From the NCBI GenBank assembly GCA_051881455.1, contig JBJEPX010000006.1, positions 1 to 64,000 of the forward strand: DNA of 64,000 nt, read 5' to 3'. The DNA comes from Fimenecus sp051881455 (lineage in GTDB: Bacteria; Bacillota; Clostridia; Oscillospirales; Acutalibacteraceae). Shown here in pieces: positions 7,819 to 16,928 of this stretch (positions within the stretch are counted from its first letter, which is position 1; each line of letters begins with the position of its first letter). The notes beneath the pieces were generated by a model. That model saw only the letters and a list, made by a program, of their open reading frames with translations. It ran no database searches and was not told the DNA's origin. Both the position numbers and the translations under genes were made by a program.

Positions 7819-8535
7819 ATGGAAATCAAATCTATTGAAAACGAGCTTAATTCCCTTCTCTATCACGGCAGGGGAATTATTATCGGCAAAAGCGCTGACG
7901 GTAAAAAAGCCGTTACTGCTTATTTTATTATGGGCAGAAGCGAAAACAGCCGTAACCGTGTATTTGTTGAAGACGGTGAAGGAATACGCACACAGGCTTT
8001 TGACGAATCAAAAATGGTTGACCCCCACCTGATAATATATGCTCCTGTTCGTGTTCTCGGAAATAAAACAATCGTTACAAACGGTGACCAAACAGACACA
8101 ATTTATGATTTGATGGACAAGCAGATGACCTTTGAACAGGCTCTTCGTACAAGAGAGTTTGAAGATGACGCGCCTAATTTCACACCCCGTATTTCGGGTA
8201 TTATTCATCTTGACGACCGTGAAATGAATTTTGCTATGTCAATACTCAAATCTGCTGACGGTAACAGTGACTCCTGCCAGAGATATACTTATGCTTATTC
8301 TAATCCTATTGCAGGACAAGCTAAATTTATACATACTTACAAATGCGACGGAAATCCGCTTCCAAGCTTTGAGGGAGAGCCCAAAACACTCGTGTTACCC
8401 GATATGGATATTGATGCTCTTACAGACTTAATCTGGACTAACCTTAACGCTGATAACAAGGTGTCTTTGTTTGTAAGATATATTGATATTGAAACAGGAA
8501 AATACGATACAAGAATAGTTAATAAGAATAAATAA
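7819..8535 (+). CDS. purO: IMP cyclohydrolase, PurO type
   Basis: PurO closes the second purine ring, converting FAICAR to IMP. I recognise the archaeal-type family from the N-terminal pattern GRGIIIGKSADGKKAVTAYF, followed by MGRSENSRNRVF, where archaeal PurO has a similar xxGRxxxS-R-NR pattern. The protein has 238 residues; archaeal members are nearer 200. It is unrelated to the IMP cyclohydrolase domain of PurH. Context supports the call strongly, because the next gene encodes only the transformylase half of PurH and would otherwise leave IMP synthesis incomplete. It starts behind GAAAGGAT (7802-7809). The remaining uncertainty is the distance from biochemically studied archaeal enzymes. 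Confidence 0.85.
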   Translation: MEIKSIENELNSLLYHGRGIIIGKSADGKKAVTAYFIMGRSENSRNRVFVEDGEGIRTQAFDESKMVDPHLIIYAPVRVLGNKTIVTNGDQTDTIYDLMDKQMTFEQALRTREFEDDAPNFTPRISGIIHLDDREMNFAMSILKSADGNSDSCQRYTYAYSNPIAGQAKFIHTYKCDGNPLPSFEGEPKTLVLPDMDIDALTDLIWTNLNADNKVSLFVRYIDIETGKYDTRIVNKNK

Positions 8536-8550
8536 GAGGAGAAACATATT

Positions 8551-9735
8551 GTGAAAGAGTTTGAACTTAAATACGGCTGTAACCCCAATCAAAAACCGTC
8601 AAAAATCTTTATGGAGGACGGTTCGGACCTTCCCATTGAAATACTCAACGGTAAACCCGGATATATAAATTTCCTTGATGCCTTTAACTCATGGCAGCTT
8701 GTAAAAGAAATCAAAGATATTTTAGGTATGCCTGCCGCAACCTCCTTTAAGCATGTCAGCCCCACATCTGCGGCTGTCGGCGTAAAACTTTCCGACTCTC
8801 TAAAAAAGGCTTGCTTTGTTGATGATATCGAAGGGCTTGACGAGTCTCCGTTAGCCTGTGCTTACGCAAGAGCAAGAGGAACCGACAGAATGTCATCTTT
8901 CGGCGACTGGATTGCTTTAAGTGATGAGTGTGACACAGTTACAGCAAAGCTTATTGCTCGTGAGGTGTCCGACGGTATTATTGCCCCCGGTTATTCCGAT
9001 GAAGCTCTTGAAATTCTCAAGTCAAAGAGAAAAGGCGGCTATAATATAGTTAAAATTGACCCTGATTATGTTCCTGCAGAAATTGAGAAAAAGCAGGTTT
9101 TCGGTATAACCTTCCAGCAGGGCAGAAACAATTTCAGAATTGATGCAGAATTGCTTTCAAACTTAGTTACAGATAATAAAGAACTCCCCGCAGAGGCAAA
9201 AAGAGATCTTATCATTGCTTTGATTACTTTAAAATACACACAGTCCAATTCTGTTTGCTATGCATACGACGGTCAGGCTATCGGCGTGGGTGCAGGTCAG
9301 CAGTCAAGAATTCACTGCACAAGACTTGCAGGCACAAAGGCTGACACATGGCATCTCCGTCAGCATCCCAAGGTTTTGGCTCTTCCTTTTAAGGACGAAA
9401 TTCGCCGTCCCGACCGTGACAATGTTATTGACGGATATATTAATAAAAACGAAGAAGACGTTTGTGCTGACGGTATCTGGCAGAAATACTTTAAGGTTCA
9501 GCCCGAACCCCTTACAGATACAGAAGCAAGAGCATATCTTGATACAATAACAGGCGTATCTGTTGGCAGTGACGCATTTTTCCCGTTCAGCGACAATATT
9601 GAGCGTGCGAGAAAAAGCGGTGTTTCATACATTGCAGAGCCAGGCGGCTCTATAAGAGATGATGTTGTTATTGATTGCTGTAATAAATACGGTATAGCAA
9701 TGGCATTTACAGGTATGCGTTTATTCCACCATTGA
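8551..9735 (+). CDS. purV: Stand-alone AICAR transformylase
   Basis: This 394-residue enzyme formylates AICAR (ZMP) with 10-formyl-tetrahydrofolate. It matches only the transformylase portion of bifunctional PurH. Key motifs are ELKYGCNPNQ at the N-terminus, the catalytic Lys-His in SFKHVSPTSAAVG, YTQSNSVCYAYDGQAIG, GAGQQSRIHCTRLAG and DAFFPFSDNIERA. No IMP cyclohydrolase domain (normally about 190 N-terminal residues) precedes it. The start is GTG at 8551 behind AGAGGAG. It lies 15 bases after purO, so the two genes divide the work of PurH. The symbol purV is used for separate transformylases in archaeal literature; some annotations call it purH. Confidence 0.92.
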   Translation: MKEFELKYGCNPNQKPSKIFMEDGSDLPIEILNGKPGYINFLDAFNSWQLVKEIKDILGMPAATSFKHVSPTSAAVGVKLSDSLKKACFVDDIEGLDESPLACAYARARGTDRMSSFGDWIALSDECDTVTAKLIAREVSDGIIAPGYSDEALEILKSKRKGGYNIVKIDPDYVPAEIEKKQVFGITFQQGRNNFRIDAELLSNLVTDNKELPAEAKRDLIIALITLKYTQSNSVCYAYDGQAIGVGAGQQSRIHCTRLAGTKADTWHLRQHPKVLALPFKDEIRRPDRDNVIDGYINKNEEDVCADGIWQKYFKVQPEPLTDTEARAYLDTITGVSVGSDAFFPFSDNIERARKSGVSYIAEPGGSIRDDVVIDCCNKYGIAMAFTGMRLFHH

Positions 9736-9750
9736 TTTGAGGTGCTTTAA

Positions 9751-11025
9751 ATGAAAATAATGGTAGTAGGCGGCGGCGGAAGAGAGCACGCCATAATCAA
9801 AAAAATTAAAGAAAACCCCAATGTTACAGAGATATTTGCCCTGCCCGGAAACGGCGGTATGAACGGTGATGCAACTCTTGTAAATATCGGTGCGAAGGAT
9901 ATTGACGCAATTGTAAAATTCGCTGTTGATAACAGCATTGATTTTTCAATTGTAGCTCCCGATGACCCCCTTGTACTCGGTGCTGTTGACGCTTTGAACG
10001 AGGCGGGAATCAAATGCTTCGGTCCCAATAAAGCGGCTGCAATCATTGAAGGCAGTAAGGCTTTTTCAAAGAATTTAATGAAAAAGTATAATATTCCTAC
10101 TGCTGAATTTGAAATATTTGACAATGCTGAAGCCGCCCTTGCTTATCTCGACACCGCCCCCATTCCCACTGTTGTTAAAGCAGACGGACTTGCCCTCGGT
10201 AAAGGCGTTATTATTGCGGAAACAAGAGAAGAAGCAAAAGACGCAGTAAAGTCAATTATGGAAGACAAGATTTTCGGTGAAAGCGGTAATAATATCGTTA
10301 TCGAGGAATTTTTGACAGGTCCTGAGGTCTCCGTACTTTCTTTTACAGACGGAAATGTTGTTGTTCCCATGATCTCTTCAATGGACCACAAGCGTGCCCT
10401 TGATAGCGATAAAGGTCTTAATACAGGCGGTATGGGTACAATCGCTCCCAATCCCTACTATACGTCTGATATTGCAAAAGAATGTATGGATAAAATCTTT
10501 CTTCCTACAATTAACGCAATGAAGGCTGAAAACAGAACATTTAAAGGCTGTCTTTATTTCGGACTTATGTTGACTCCGAAAGGTCCTAAGGTTATTGAGT
10601 ATAATTGCCGTTTCGGTGACCCTGAAACACAGGTTGTACTGCCTTTGCTTGAATCAGATTTGCTTGATATAATGATTGCTGTTGCCGATGAAAGACTGAC
10701 TGAGGATATGGTTAAATTCTCAAATAAATCCGCATGCTGTGTTGTAATGGCATCAAATGGCTATCCTGTTAAATATGACAGCGGCTTTGAAATTACCGTT
10801 GACGGTGATTTTGACGATAATCTTTATGTTGCAGGCGCAAAATTAAGCGGTGATAAAATACTTACAGCAGGCGGCAGAGTTCTCGGCGTAACCGCTGTGG
10901 GTGAGTCTCTTGAAAAAGCTATTGAAAAGGCTTATTCGTCGGTAAATAAGGTACACTTTGCAAATGCTTTTTACCGCAAGGATATAGGCGCAAAGGCTAT
11001 GTCCGTTATTAAGGAGGAGAAATAA
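9751..11025 (+). CDS. purD: Phosphoribosylamine--glycine ligase
   Basis: GAR synthetase joins glycine to phosphoribosylamine using ATP. The 424-residue protein shows the ATP-grasp order: VVGGGGREHAI at the N-terminus, SIVAPDDPLVLGAVD, the VVKADGLALGKGVIIA nucleotide loop, VIEEFLTGPEVSVLSF, NTGGMGTIAPNPYY, and EYNCRFGDPETQV near the end of the catalytic core. ATG 9751 follows GAGGTG (9738-9743). It is separated from purV by 15 bases and from purL by two. Length and motifs are normal. Confidence 0.97.
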   Translation: MKIMVVGGGGREHAIIKKIKENPNVTEIFALPGNGGMNGDATLVNIGAKDIDAIVKFAVDNSIDFSIVAPDDPLVLGAVDALNEAGIKCFGPNKAAAIIEGSKAFSKNLMKKYNIPTAEFEIFDNAEAALAYLDTAPIPTVVKADGLALGKGVIIAETREEAKDAVKSIMEDKIFGESGNNIVIEEFLTGPEVSVLSFTDGNVVVPMISSMDHKRALDSDKGLNTGGMGTIAPNPYYTSDIAKECMDKIFLPTINAMKAENRTFKGCLYFGLMLTPKGPKVIEYNCRFGDPETQVVLPLLESDLLDIMIAVADERLTEDMVKFSNKSACCVVMASNGYPVKYDSGFEITVDGDFDDNLYVAGAKLSGDKILTAGGRVLGVTAVGESLEKAIEKAYSSVNKVHFANAFYRKDIGAKAMSVIKEEK

Positions 11026-11027
11026 AT

Positions 11028-14000
11028 ATGGTTTTTCGTATATTTGTTGAAAAGAAAAAAGACCTTGCATTTGAGGCAAAATCACTTCTTTCCGATATTA
11101 ACTCCTTATTGCTCATTGATTCGGTAAAAGATTTAAGAATACTCAACAGATATGATGTGGAGAATATCGATAAAGAGCTTTTTGACTATGCAAAAAACAC
11201 TGTTTTTTCAGAACCTCAGCTCGATATTGTCACAGATGACTTTTCGGATGACTCTGCAACTGTATTTGCCGTTGAATATTTACCCGGTCAGTTTGACCAA
11301 AGAGCAGATTCTGCGGCACAATGTATTCAGATAATTTCAAAAGGGGAGAGACCTTTAGTAAAAACGGCAAAGATCTATGCTCTATACGGTGATATATCTG
11401 ACAATGAATTATTCACTATAAAGAACTATGTTATAAACGCAGTAGAGGCCCGTGAGGCTTCACTGGAAAAGTACGAAACCCTTGCAGTTGATTATGAAAT
11501 TCCCACAACTGTCAAGACTCTTGATGGCTTTTTGTCACTTGATGACAAGGGACTTTCCGATTTTGTCGATGAATACGGTCTTGCAATGGATAAAGACGAC
11601 ATTAAGTTCTGTCAGGACTATTTTAAGACCGAGGGCAGAGAACCCACAATAACTGAAATCAGAATGATTGACACATATTGGTCAGACCATTGCCGTCATA
11701 CTACTTTCTTAACCACTATTGATTCTGTTAAATTTAATGATAAATATATTGAAGACGCTTGGAACAGATATATTGCAGACCGCAAGGCACTTAACAGAAC
11801 AAAGCCCGTTAATCTTATGGATATTGCCACAATGGCGCAAAGAGTTTTAAAGAAAAACGGTATGCTTGATAAGCTTGATGAGTCCGAAGAAATTAACGCA
11901 TGTACCGTAAAAATGACGGTAAATGTAAACGGCAATGATGAGGAATGGCTCCTTCTGTTTAAAAATGAAACTCACAACCATCCTACTGAAATTGAGCCTT
12001 TCGGCGGTGCGGCAACCTGCATAGGCGGCGCTATCCGTGACCCGCTTTCAGGTAGGTCATATGTCTATGCGGCTATGCGTGTTACAGGTGCGGCAGACCC
12101 CTTAAAGCCTGTAAGTGATACAATTGAGGGAAAGCTTCCCCAGCGTAAAATTGTTACAACTGCTGCTGCAGGTTACTCCTCATATGGTAACCAAATCGGA
12201 CTTGCAACAGGTCAGGTTGACGAAATTTTCCACGATGGATATGTAGCAAAAAGAATGGAAATCGGCGCTGTTATCGCCGCCGCACCCAAAGAGAATGTTC
12301 GCCGTGAAGTTCCCGATCCCGGTGATGTTGTAATACTCTTGGGCGGCAGGACCGGTCGTGACGGTTGCGGCGGTGCAACAGGTTCTTCTAAATCACATAC
12401 ATTAAAATCTCTTGAAAGCTGTGGTGCAGAGGTTCAAAAGGGTAATGCACCTGAGGAAAGAAAGCTTCAGCGTCTTTTTAGAAACAAAGAAGCTTCCATA
12501 CTTATTAAGCGTTGTAACGACTTTGGCGCAGGCGGCGTATCAGTTGCCATCGGTGAATTAGCTGACGGTCTTGAAATCGACCTTAACGCTGTCCCCAAGA
12601 AGTATGACGGACTGGACGGCACTGAACTTGCAATCAGCGAATCTCAGGAGAGAATGGCTGTTGTTGTTGAGCCAAAGGATGTTGAAAAGTTCCTTACTCT
12701 TGCCAACAGTGAAAACCTTGAGGCAACCGTAGTAGCTAAGGTAACAGCCGAGCCTCGTTTGAGAATGTATTGGAATGACAACTGCATTGTTGATATTTCA
12801 AGAGAATTCCTCAATTCTAACGGTGCTGAAAAGCATATTGATATTGAAGCAAAGCCCGCAGAAACATACGCAAAGAATATTGGTAACGATTTTGTTGATG
12901 AATATAAAAAGCTTGCAGGTGATTTGAATGTATGCTCAAAGAGGGGACTTTCAGAGCGATTTGACTCTACAATCGGTGCAGGAACTGTACTTATGCCCTT
13001 TGGCGGTAAAAATCAGCTTACACCTATTCAGGCAATGGTTCACAAAATTTCCGTCGAAAACGCCGTAACTGATACCTGTTCTTATATGGCGTGGGGTTAT
13101 AATCCCTTTATCACAGAAAAAAACCAGTATAACGGTGCATATCTTGCCGTTGTTGAGTCTGTTTCAAAGCTTATTGCGACAGGCGCTTCTTTTGAAGATG
13201 TTTATTTGACTTTCCAAGAGTATTTTGAAAAGCCGATGAAAGAAAGTAAGCGTTGGGGAAAACCTCTTGCGGCTCTTTTGGGCGCATATGCGGCACAGCT
13301 TGATTTGGGAATTGGCGCAATCGGCGGTAAGGACTCAATGAGCGGTTCTTTTGAAGATATTGATGTTCCGCCCACACTCGTTTCATTTGCCGTTACAACC
13401 GGTAAAACAGAAGAGGTTATTTCGCCTGAGTTTAAATCGGCAGGTCATAAGGTTGTTATTGTTAAACCTCAGTATAACGAAAACGGTTTACCTGTTGCTG
13501 AGTCACTTATTTCTGTATTCAATCAGGTCAAAGCACTTGTTGACGAGAAAAAAGTTATATCTGCTTATACACCTACATACGGCGGTATTGCAGGGGCTGT
13601 TATGAAAATGTGCTTTGGCAATGGCATAGGATTTGCCTACAGCGACAGTCTTTCAATGGAGGATATTTTCGGTTATAACTACGGTTCATTCATTTTAGAA
13701 CTTGCCGATAATACCGATATTGGCGAACTTGTGGGATACACAACAGACAAAAATGAAATTTCATACTGTGGAAACGTATTTGCACTTGATGAGGCACTTT
13801 CAATTTATGAAGGCAAACTTGAAAGTGTATATTCCTGCAATATTAAGACAAACGGCAATAAATATCCGTCATTTGCATACAGTGCCAACGAGAGAAAGGC
13901 TCCTGCAATTAAATGTGCTTCACCCAAAGTACTGATTCCTGTATTCCCCGGTACCAATTGCGAATACGATACGAAAAAAGTGCTTGAATTGGCAGGCGCT

Positions 14001-14717
14001 AAGGCGGAAATCTTTGTTATAAACAACCTTTCGGCGGACAGCATTTCAAAGTCCGTTGAGGAGTTTGCGAAAAAGACAAAAGACGCTCAAATTATATTCA
14101 TTCCCGGCGGATTTTCAGGCGGTGACGAGCCTGACGGTTCCGGCAAGTTTATAACAGCTTTCTTCAGAAATCCCGAAATAAAGGAAGAGGTTACCGCTTT
14201 GCTTGAAAACAGAGACGGACTCATGTGCGGTATCTGCAACGGCTTCCAAGCGCTTATCAAGCTGGGTCTTGTGCCTTACGGCAAGATTATTGATACTGAT
14301 GAAAGCTGTCCCACACTTACCTTTAATACCATAGGACGCCATCAGTCAAGACTTGTCCGCACACGAATTGCGTCAAACAAATCTCCGTGGCTTTCAGCAA
14401 CTCAGGTCGGCGATATTTACACTGTTCCGATTTCCCACGGTGAGGGCCGCTTCCTTTGCAGTGACGAGCTTGTAAATGAACTTGCACGCAACGGACAGAT
14501 TGCAACTCAATATGTTGATTTAAACGGAGAGCCCACTGATAATATCCGCTTTAATCCTAATAATTCCGCATATGCCATTGAGGGTATAACTTCACCTGAC
14601 GGCAGAGTCCTCGGAAAAATGGGACACTCTGAGCGTATCGGCAACGGACTTTATAAAAATGTTCTCGGCGAATACGATATGAAGATGTTTGAATCGGCAG
14701 TAAAATATTTTAAATAA
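11028..14717 (+). CDS. purL: Phosphoribosylformylglycinamidine synthase, single-chain
   Basis: FGAM synthase amidates FGAR with glutamine-derived ammonia. It is a 1229-residue single chain combining the PurS-like, PurL and PurQ parts that Bacillus encodes separately. Landmarks are SDHCRHTTF and LFKNETHNHPTEIEPFGGAA in the first ATP-binding half, GGRTGRDGCGGATG, IGGKDSMSG in the second half, and a C-terminal class I glutamine amidotransferase domain from about residue 965. Its nucleophile is in CGICNGFQAL and its His/Glu region in HGEGRF. HSERIGNGLY ends the domain. A strong GGAGGAG precedes ATG 11028. It is the last purine gene of the operon, and no clear terminator follows. Confidence 0.96.
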   Translation: MVFRIFVEKKKDLAFEAKSLLSDINSLLLIDSVKDLRILNRYDVENIDKELFDYAKNTVFSEPQLDIVTDDFSDDSATVFAVEYLPGQFDQRADSAAQCIQIISKGERPLVKTAKIYALYGDISDNELFTIKNYVINAVEAREASLEKYETLAVDYEIPTTVKTLDGFLSLDDKGLSDFVDEYGLAMDKDDIKFCQDYFKTEGREPTITEIRMIDTYWSDHCRHTTFLTTIDSVKFNDKYIEDAWNRYIADRKALNRTKPVNLMDIATMAQRVLKKNGMLDKLDESEEINACTVKMTVNVNGNDEEWLLLFKNETHNHPTEIEPFGGAATCIGGAIRDPLSGRSYVYAAMRVTGAADPLKPVSDTIEGKLPQRKIVTTAAAGYSSYGNQIGLATGQVDEIFHDGYVAKRMEIGAVIAAAPKENVRREVPDPGDVVILLGGRTGRDGCGGATGSSKSHTLKSLESCGAEVQKGNAPEERKLQRLFRNKEASILIKRCNDFGAGGVSVAIGELADGLEIDLNAVPKKYDGLDGTELAISESQERMAVVVEPKDVEKFLTLANSENLEATVVAKVTAEPRLRMYWNDNCIVDISREFLNSNGAEKHIDIEAKPAETYAKNIGNDFVDEYKKLAGDLNVCSKRGLSERFDSTIGAGTVLMPFGGKNQLTPIQAMVHKISVENAVTDTCSYMAWGYNPFITEKNQYNGAYLAVVESVSKLIATGASFEDVYLTFQEYFEKPMKESKRWGKPLAALLGAYAAQLDLGIGAIGGKDSMSGSFEDIDVPPTLVSFAVTTGKTEEVISPEFKSAGHKVVIVKPQYNENGLPVAESLISVFNQVKALVDEKKVISAYTPTYGGIAGAVMKMCFGNGIGFAYSDSLSMEDIFGYNYGSFILELADNTDIGELVGYTTDKNEISYCGNVFALDEALSIYEGKLESVYSCNIKTNGNKYPSFAYSANERKAPAIKCASPKVLIPVFPGTNCEYDTKKVLELAGAKAEIFVINNLSADSISKSVEEFAKKTKDAQIIFIPGGFSGGDEPDGSGKFITAFFRNPEIKEEVTALLENRDGLMCGICNGFQALIKLGLVPYGKIIDTDESCPTLTFNTIGRHQSRLVRTRIASNKSPWLSATQVGDIYTVPISHGEGRFLCSDELVNELARNGQIATQYVDLNGEPTDNIRFNPNNSAYAIEGITSPDGRVLGKMGHSERIGNGLYKNVLGEYDMKMFESAVKYFK

Positions 14718-14733
14718 TAATTAAAGTCAAAAT

Positions 14734-14802
14734 ACCGCTTTCGGTGCGTGCCCTTTGTTGACAAATATGTCAATTTATGGTATATTATGCACAGAAAGCG
14801 GT
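14734..14802. repeat. Inverted repeat flanking the promoter of the AbrB-like gene
   Basis: ACCGCTTTCGGTGC at 14734-14747 and GCACAGAAAGCGGT at 14789-14802 are complementary at 13 of 14 positions. The arms bracket the -35 and -10 boxes exactly, and the right arm includes the GCGGT of the downstream ribosome binding region. It could be a two-site operator, or a hairpin formed only in read-through transcripts coming from purL. Confidence 0.6.
14758..14786 (+). promoter_or_regulatory. Promoter of the AbrB-like gene
   Basis: TTGACA (14758-14763) and TATATT (14781-14786) have a 17-base spacer. Predicted start is near 14793, inside the right arm of the flanking inverted repeat, giving a leader of fewer than 20 bases before the gene. 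Confidence 0.75.
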
Positions 14803-14809
14803 GATTTTG

Positions 14810-15061
14810 ATGAAATCTGCATTGATTGTCAGACCTGTTGACAGTAACGGAAGAATTGTAATACCCAAAAATTTATTAACGGATATTTTTAAAGCAAAAG
14901 ACGATGAGAAACTTACACTTGAATTTTTTTATAATGAAGATTCAATTGTTTTAAAGAGATTTCGTCCGTCTTGCGTTTTTTGCGATAACCGTGAAGATTT
15001 AACAGATTTTAAAGGTGCAAAAATTTGCCCCGAATGTTTAAAAAAACTTAAAAATATATGA
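14810..15061 (+). CDS. AbrB/SpoVT-type swapped-hairpin regulator with a C-terminal zinc knuckle
   Basis: The 83-residue protein begins with SALIVRPVDSNGRIVIPKNLL, whose VDSxGRIVIPK core is the signature of the AbrB/MazE/SpoVT swapped-hairpin DNA-binding fold. Residues about 50-83 carry two CxxC pairs (CVFC and CPEC), suggesting a bound zinc; such a tail is seen in some clostridial AbrB-family proteins. ATG 14810 is preceded by GCGGTGA, and an in-frame GTG at 14801 is possible but lacks a better site. The gene has its own promoter and a shared terminator, so it appears to be monocistronic. An inverted repeat around the promoter suggests autoregulation. Targets cannot be deduced. Confidence 0.85.
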   Translation: MKSALIVRPVDSNGRIVIPKNLLTDIFKAKDDEKLTLEFFYNEDSIVLKRFRPSCVFCDNREDLTDFKGAKICPECLKKLKNI

Positions 15062-15066
15062 AAAAA

Positions 15067-15092
15067 CCGACCATTATTTGGTCGGCTTTTTT
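15067..15092. terminator. Bidirectional terminator between the AbrB-like gene and rex
   Basis: CCGACCA (15067-15073) pairs with TGGTCGG (15079-15085) around a five-base loop. A T-run follows on the plus strand (15087-15092), and the six A at 15061-15066 form a T-run for the minus strand, so it can end both converging transcripts. Confidence 0.88.
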
Positions 15093-15104
15093 GTTAAGTT
15101 TTAT

Positions 15105-15740
15105 TTAATCAAGATTACTTACATGATAACTTAAAGTCATAAGGCTGTCGCTCAGATGCACATTTTCAACTGCAACATTGGGATAATTTGCGGCAATATC
15201 ATAGTGACTGAAATTCCAAAAGCCTTTTATTCCTAAATCAACCAATTGAGGTGCCAGCGTCTCTGCCGCTGAACTGGGAATACAAAGCACAGCAACAGTA
15301 GGGGAGTTATCACGGCAAAAATTGAATAATCCGTCAATATGCCTTATAGGTATTCCTCTAAGCATTTGACCGGCCAATGCCTGATTGCGGTCAAACACAC
15401 CGATAAGATTAAAGCCTCTTGCTTCAAAGGACATATGCAGTGCTACTGCCTTGCCCAGATTACCTGCACCTATAAGTATTGCTTTTCTGTTATTATTAAC
15501 ACCGAGAATTTTACCTATTTCTTCATATAGACTTTCAATATTATATCCATATCCCTGCTGGCCGAATCCGCCGAAGCAATTCAAATCCTGTCTTATCTGT
15601 GACGCAGTAAATCCCATTTTTTCAGAAAGGTCCTTTGAAGAAATACGAACTACTCCGTTTTCTTTTAATTCACCTAAAAATCTGTAATAACGAGGAAGAC
15701 GTTTTATGACAGAAATTGAAACTCCATCATTTCTACCCAT
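15105..15740 (-). CDS. rex: Redox-sensing transcriptional repressor Rex
   Basis: Rex represses fermentative and respiratory genes and leaves DNA when the NADH/NAD+ ratio rises. The 211-residue protein has the Rex winged helix (SVIKRLPRYYRFL, then SSKDLSEKMGFTASQIRQDL) and a Rossmann NADH domain with AILIGAGNLGKAVA near residue 88. The C-terminal GFWNFSHYDI and VHLSDSLMTLSYHV pieces are family-typical. I chose ATG 15740 because AGAGGTG lies at proper spacing; a GTG nine bases upstream overlaps that site. It is the third gene of acn-icd-rex, with 12 bases between icd and rex. A Rex-box candidate over the operon promoter suggests autoregulation. Confidence 0.95.
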   Translation of the reverse strand: MGRNDGVSISVIKRLPRYYRFLGELKENGVVRISSKDLSEKMGFTASQIRQDLNCFGGFGQQGYGYNIESLYEEIGKILGVNNNRKAILIGAGNLGKAVALHMSFEARGFNLIGVFDRNQALAGQMLRGIPIRHIDGLFNFCRDNSPTVAVLCIPSSAAETLAPQLVDLGIKGFWNFSHYDIAANYPNVAVENVHLSDSLMTLSYHVSNLD

Positions 15741-15752
15741 TTTTTTCACCTC

Positions 15753-16916
15753 TTATGAAAGCTTCTTCACAGTTTCCATTACATAGTCGCCGAATTCACT
15801 GCATGTTGCGCCGTCTGAACGGCCGGTGATTACCAGTTTCTTTTCTTCAAGCATGCAAATATCGAGTGCACGTTCAAGCAAATCAGCTTCTTTTTGCTTT
15901 CCGATATGAGAAAGAAGCATTACAGTTGCGCGAAGCATTGAGCATGGGTCTGCATACTGGCCTCTGCCTTCTCTAATCATACGTGGAGCTGAACCATGAA
16001 TAGCTTCAAACATTGCGTAGCGTTTACCAAGGTTTGCACTGCCCGCTGTTCCTACGCCGCCTTGGAACTCTGCCGCCTCGTCGGTAATTATGTCGCCGTA
16101 GAGATTGGGAAGAATAAACACTTTAAAATCTTTTCTTCTCTTTTCATCAATAAGCTTAGCAGTTGTTATATCAACATACCACTCATCAGTAATGATTTCG
16201 GGATATTCCTCACCGACCTTCTTACAAATACGAAGGAACTTACCGTCAGTAGTTTTGATAACATTTGCCTTATTGATAATTGAAACTCTTTCTTTTCCGT
16301 TTCTCTTGGCATAATCGTATGCAATTCTTGCAATTCTTTCCGAACCTTCGCTTGTGGTAACAACAAAGTCCATTGAAAGCTCGTCTGTAACATTTACGCC
16401 CTTTGAGCCGACAGCATATGCGCCTTCTGTGTTTTCACGGAAGAAAGTCCAGTCAATTCCCTGGTCGGGAACCTTCACAGGACGAACATTGGCAAAAAGG
16501 TCAAGTTCTTTACGCATAGCAACATTTGCGCTCTCAATATTTGGCCACGGATCGCCTGCCTGAGGTGTTGTAGTGGGGCCTTTAAGAATTACATGGCACT
16601 CTTTAAGCTCTGCAAGAACATCGTCGGGAATTGCCTTCATAACGGCAACACGATTTTCAATGGTGAGTCCGTCGATATACTTAAACTCAATTCTTCCGCT
16701 CTTCACTTCATCGGCAAGCATATATTCAAGAACTCTTGCCGATTCCTTAGTAATAATCGGACCTATTCCGTCACCGCCACAAACACCGATAATGATTTTG
16801 TCAAGCTTATCAAAATCTACAAAGTCTTTTTCTGCCTTGATTTTTTCGTTTCTTGCAAGCTGTTCTCTGATAAGTGCTTCAAACTTTCCGACAGCCTCTT
16901 TAATCTGTGCTTCCAT
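15753..16916 (-). CDS. icd: Isocitrate dehydrogenase of the isocitrate/isopropylmalate family
   Basis: The protein (387 residues) is a metal-dependent beta-decarboxylating dehydrogenase. The phosphate/substrate region reads SANVAMRKELDLFANVRPV. Its Ser-x-Asn pattern corresponds to Ser113 and Asn115 of E. coli isocitrate dehydrogenase, which favours isocitrate over isopropylmalate. NLYGDIITDEAAEFQGGVG supplies the metal aspartates, and FEAIHGSAPR the cofactor loop. Immediate coupling to aconitase (12 bases upstream) makes isocitrate the likely substrate, giving 2-oxoglutarate for glutamate. NAD versus NADP preference cannot be settled by eye. AAGGAG at good spacing supports ATG 16916. Confidence 0.88.
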   Translation of the reverse strand: MEAQIKEAVGKFEALIREQLARNEKIKAEKDFVDFDKLDKIIIGVCGGDGIGPIITKESARVLEYMLADEVKSGRIEFKYIDGLTIENRVAVMKAIPDDVLAELKECHVILKGPTTTPQAGDPWPNIESANVAMRKELDLFANVRPVKVPDQGIDWTFFRENTEGAYAVGSKGVNVTDELSMDFVVTTSEGSERIARIAYDYAKRNGKERVSIINKANVIKTTDGKFLRICKKVGEEYPEIITDEWYVDITTAKLIDEKRRKDFKVFILPNLYGDIITDEAAEFQGGVGTAGSANLGKRYAMFEAIHGSAPRMIREGRGQYADPCSMLRATVMLLSHIGKQKEADLLERALDICMLEEKKLVITGRSDGATCSEFGDYVMETVKKLS

Positions 16917-16928
16917 ATCTTTTACTCC

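Noticed and set aside
15385..15687. Open frame of 100 codons opposite rex
   Set aside because: Antisense to Rex coding sequence, no family similarity, no ribosome binding site.
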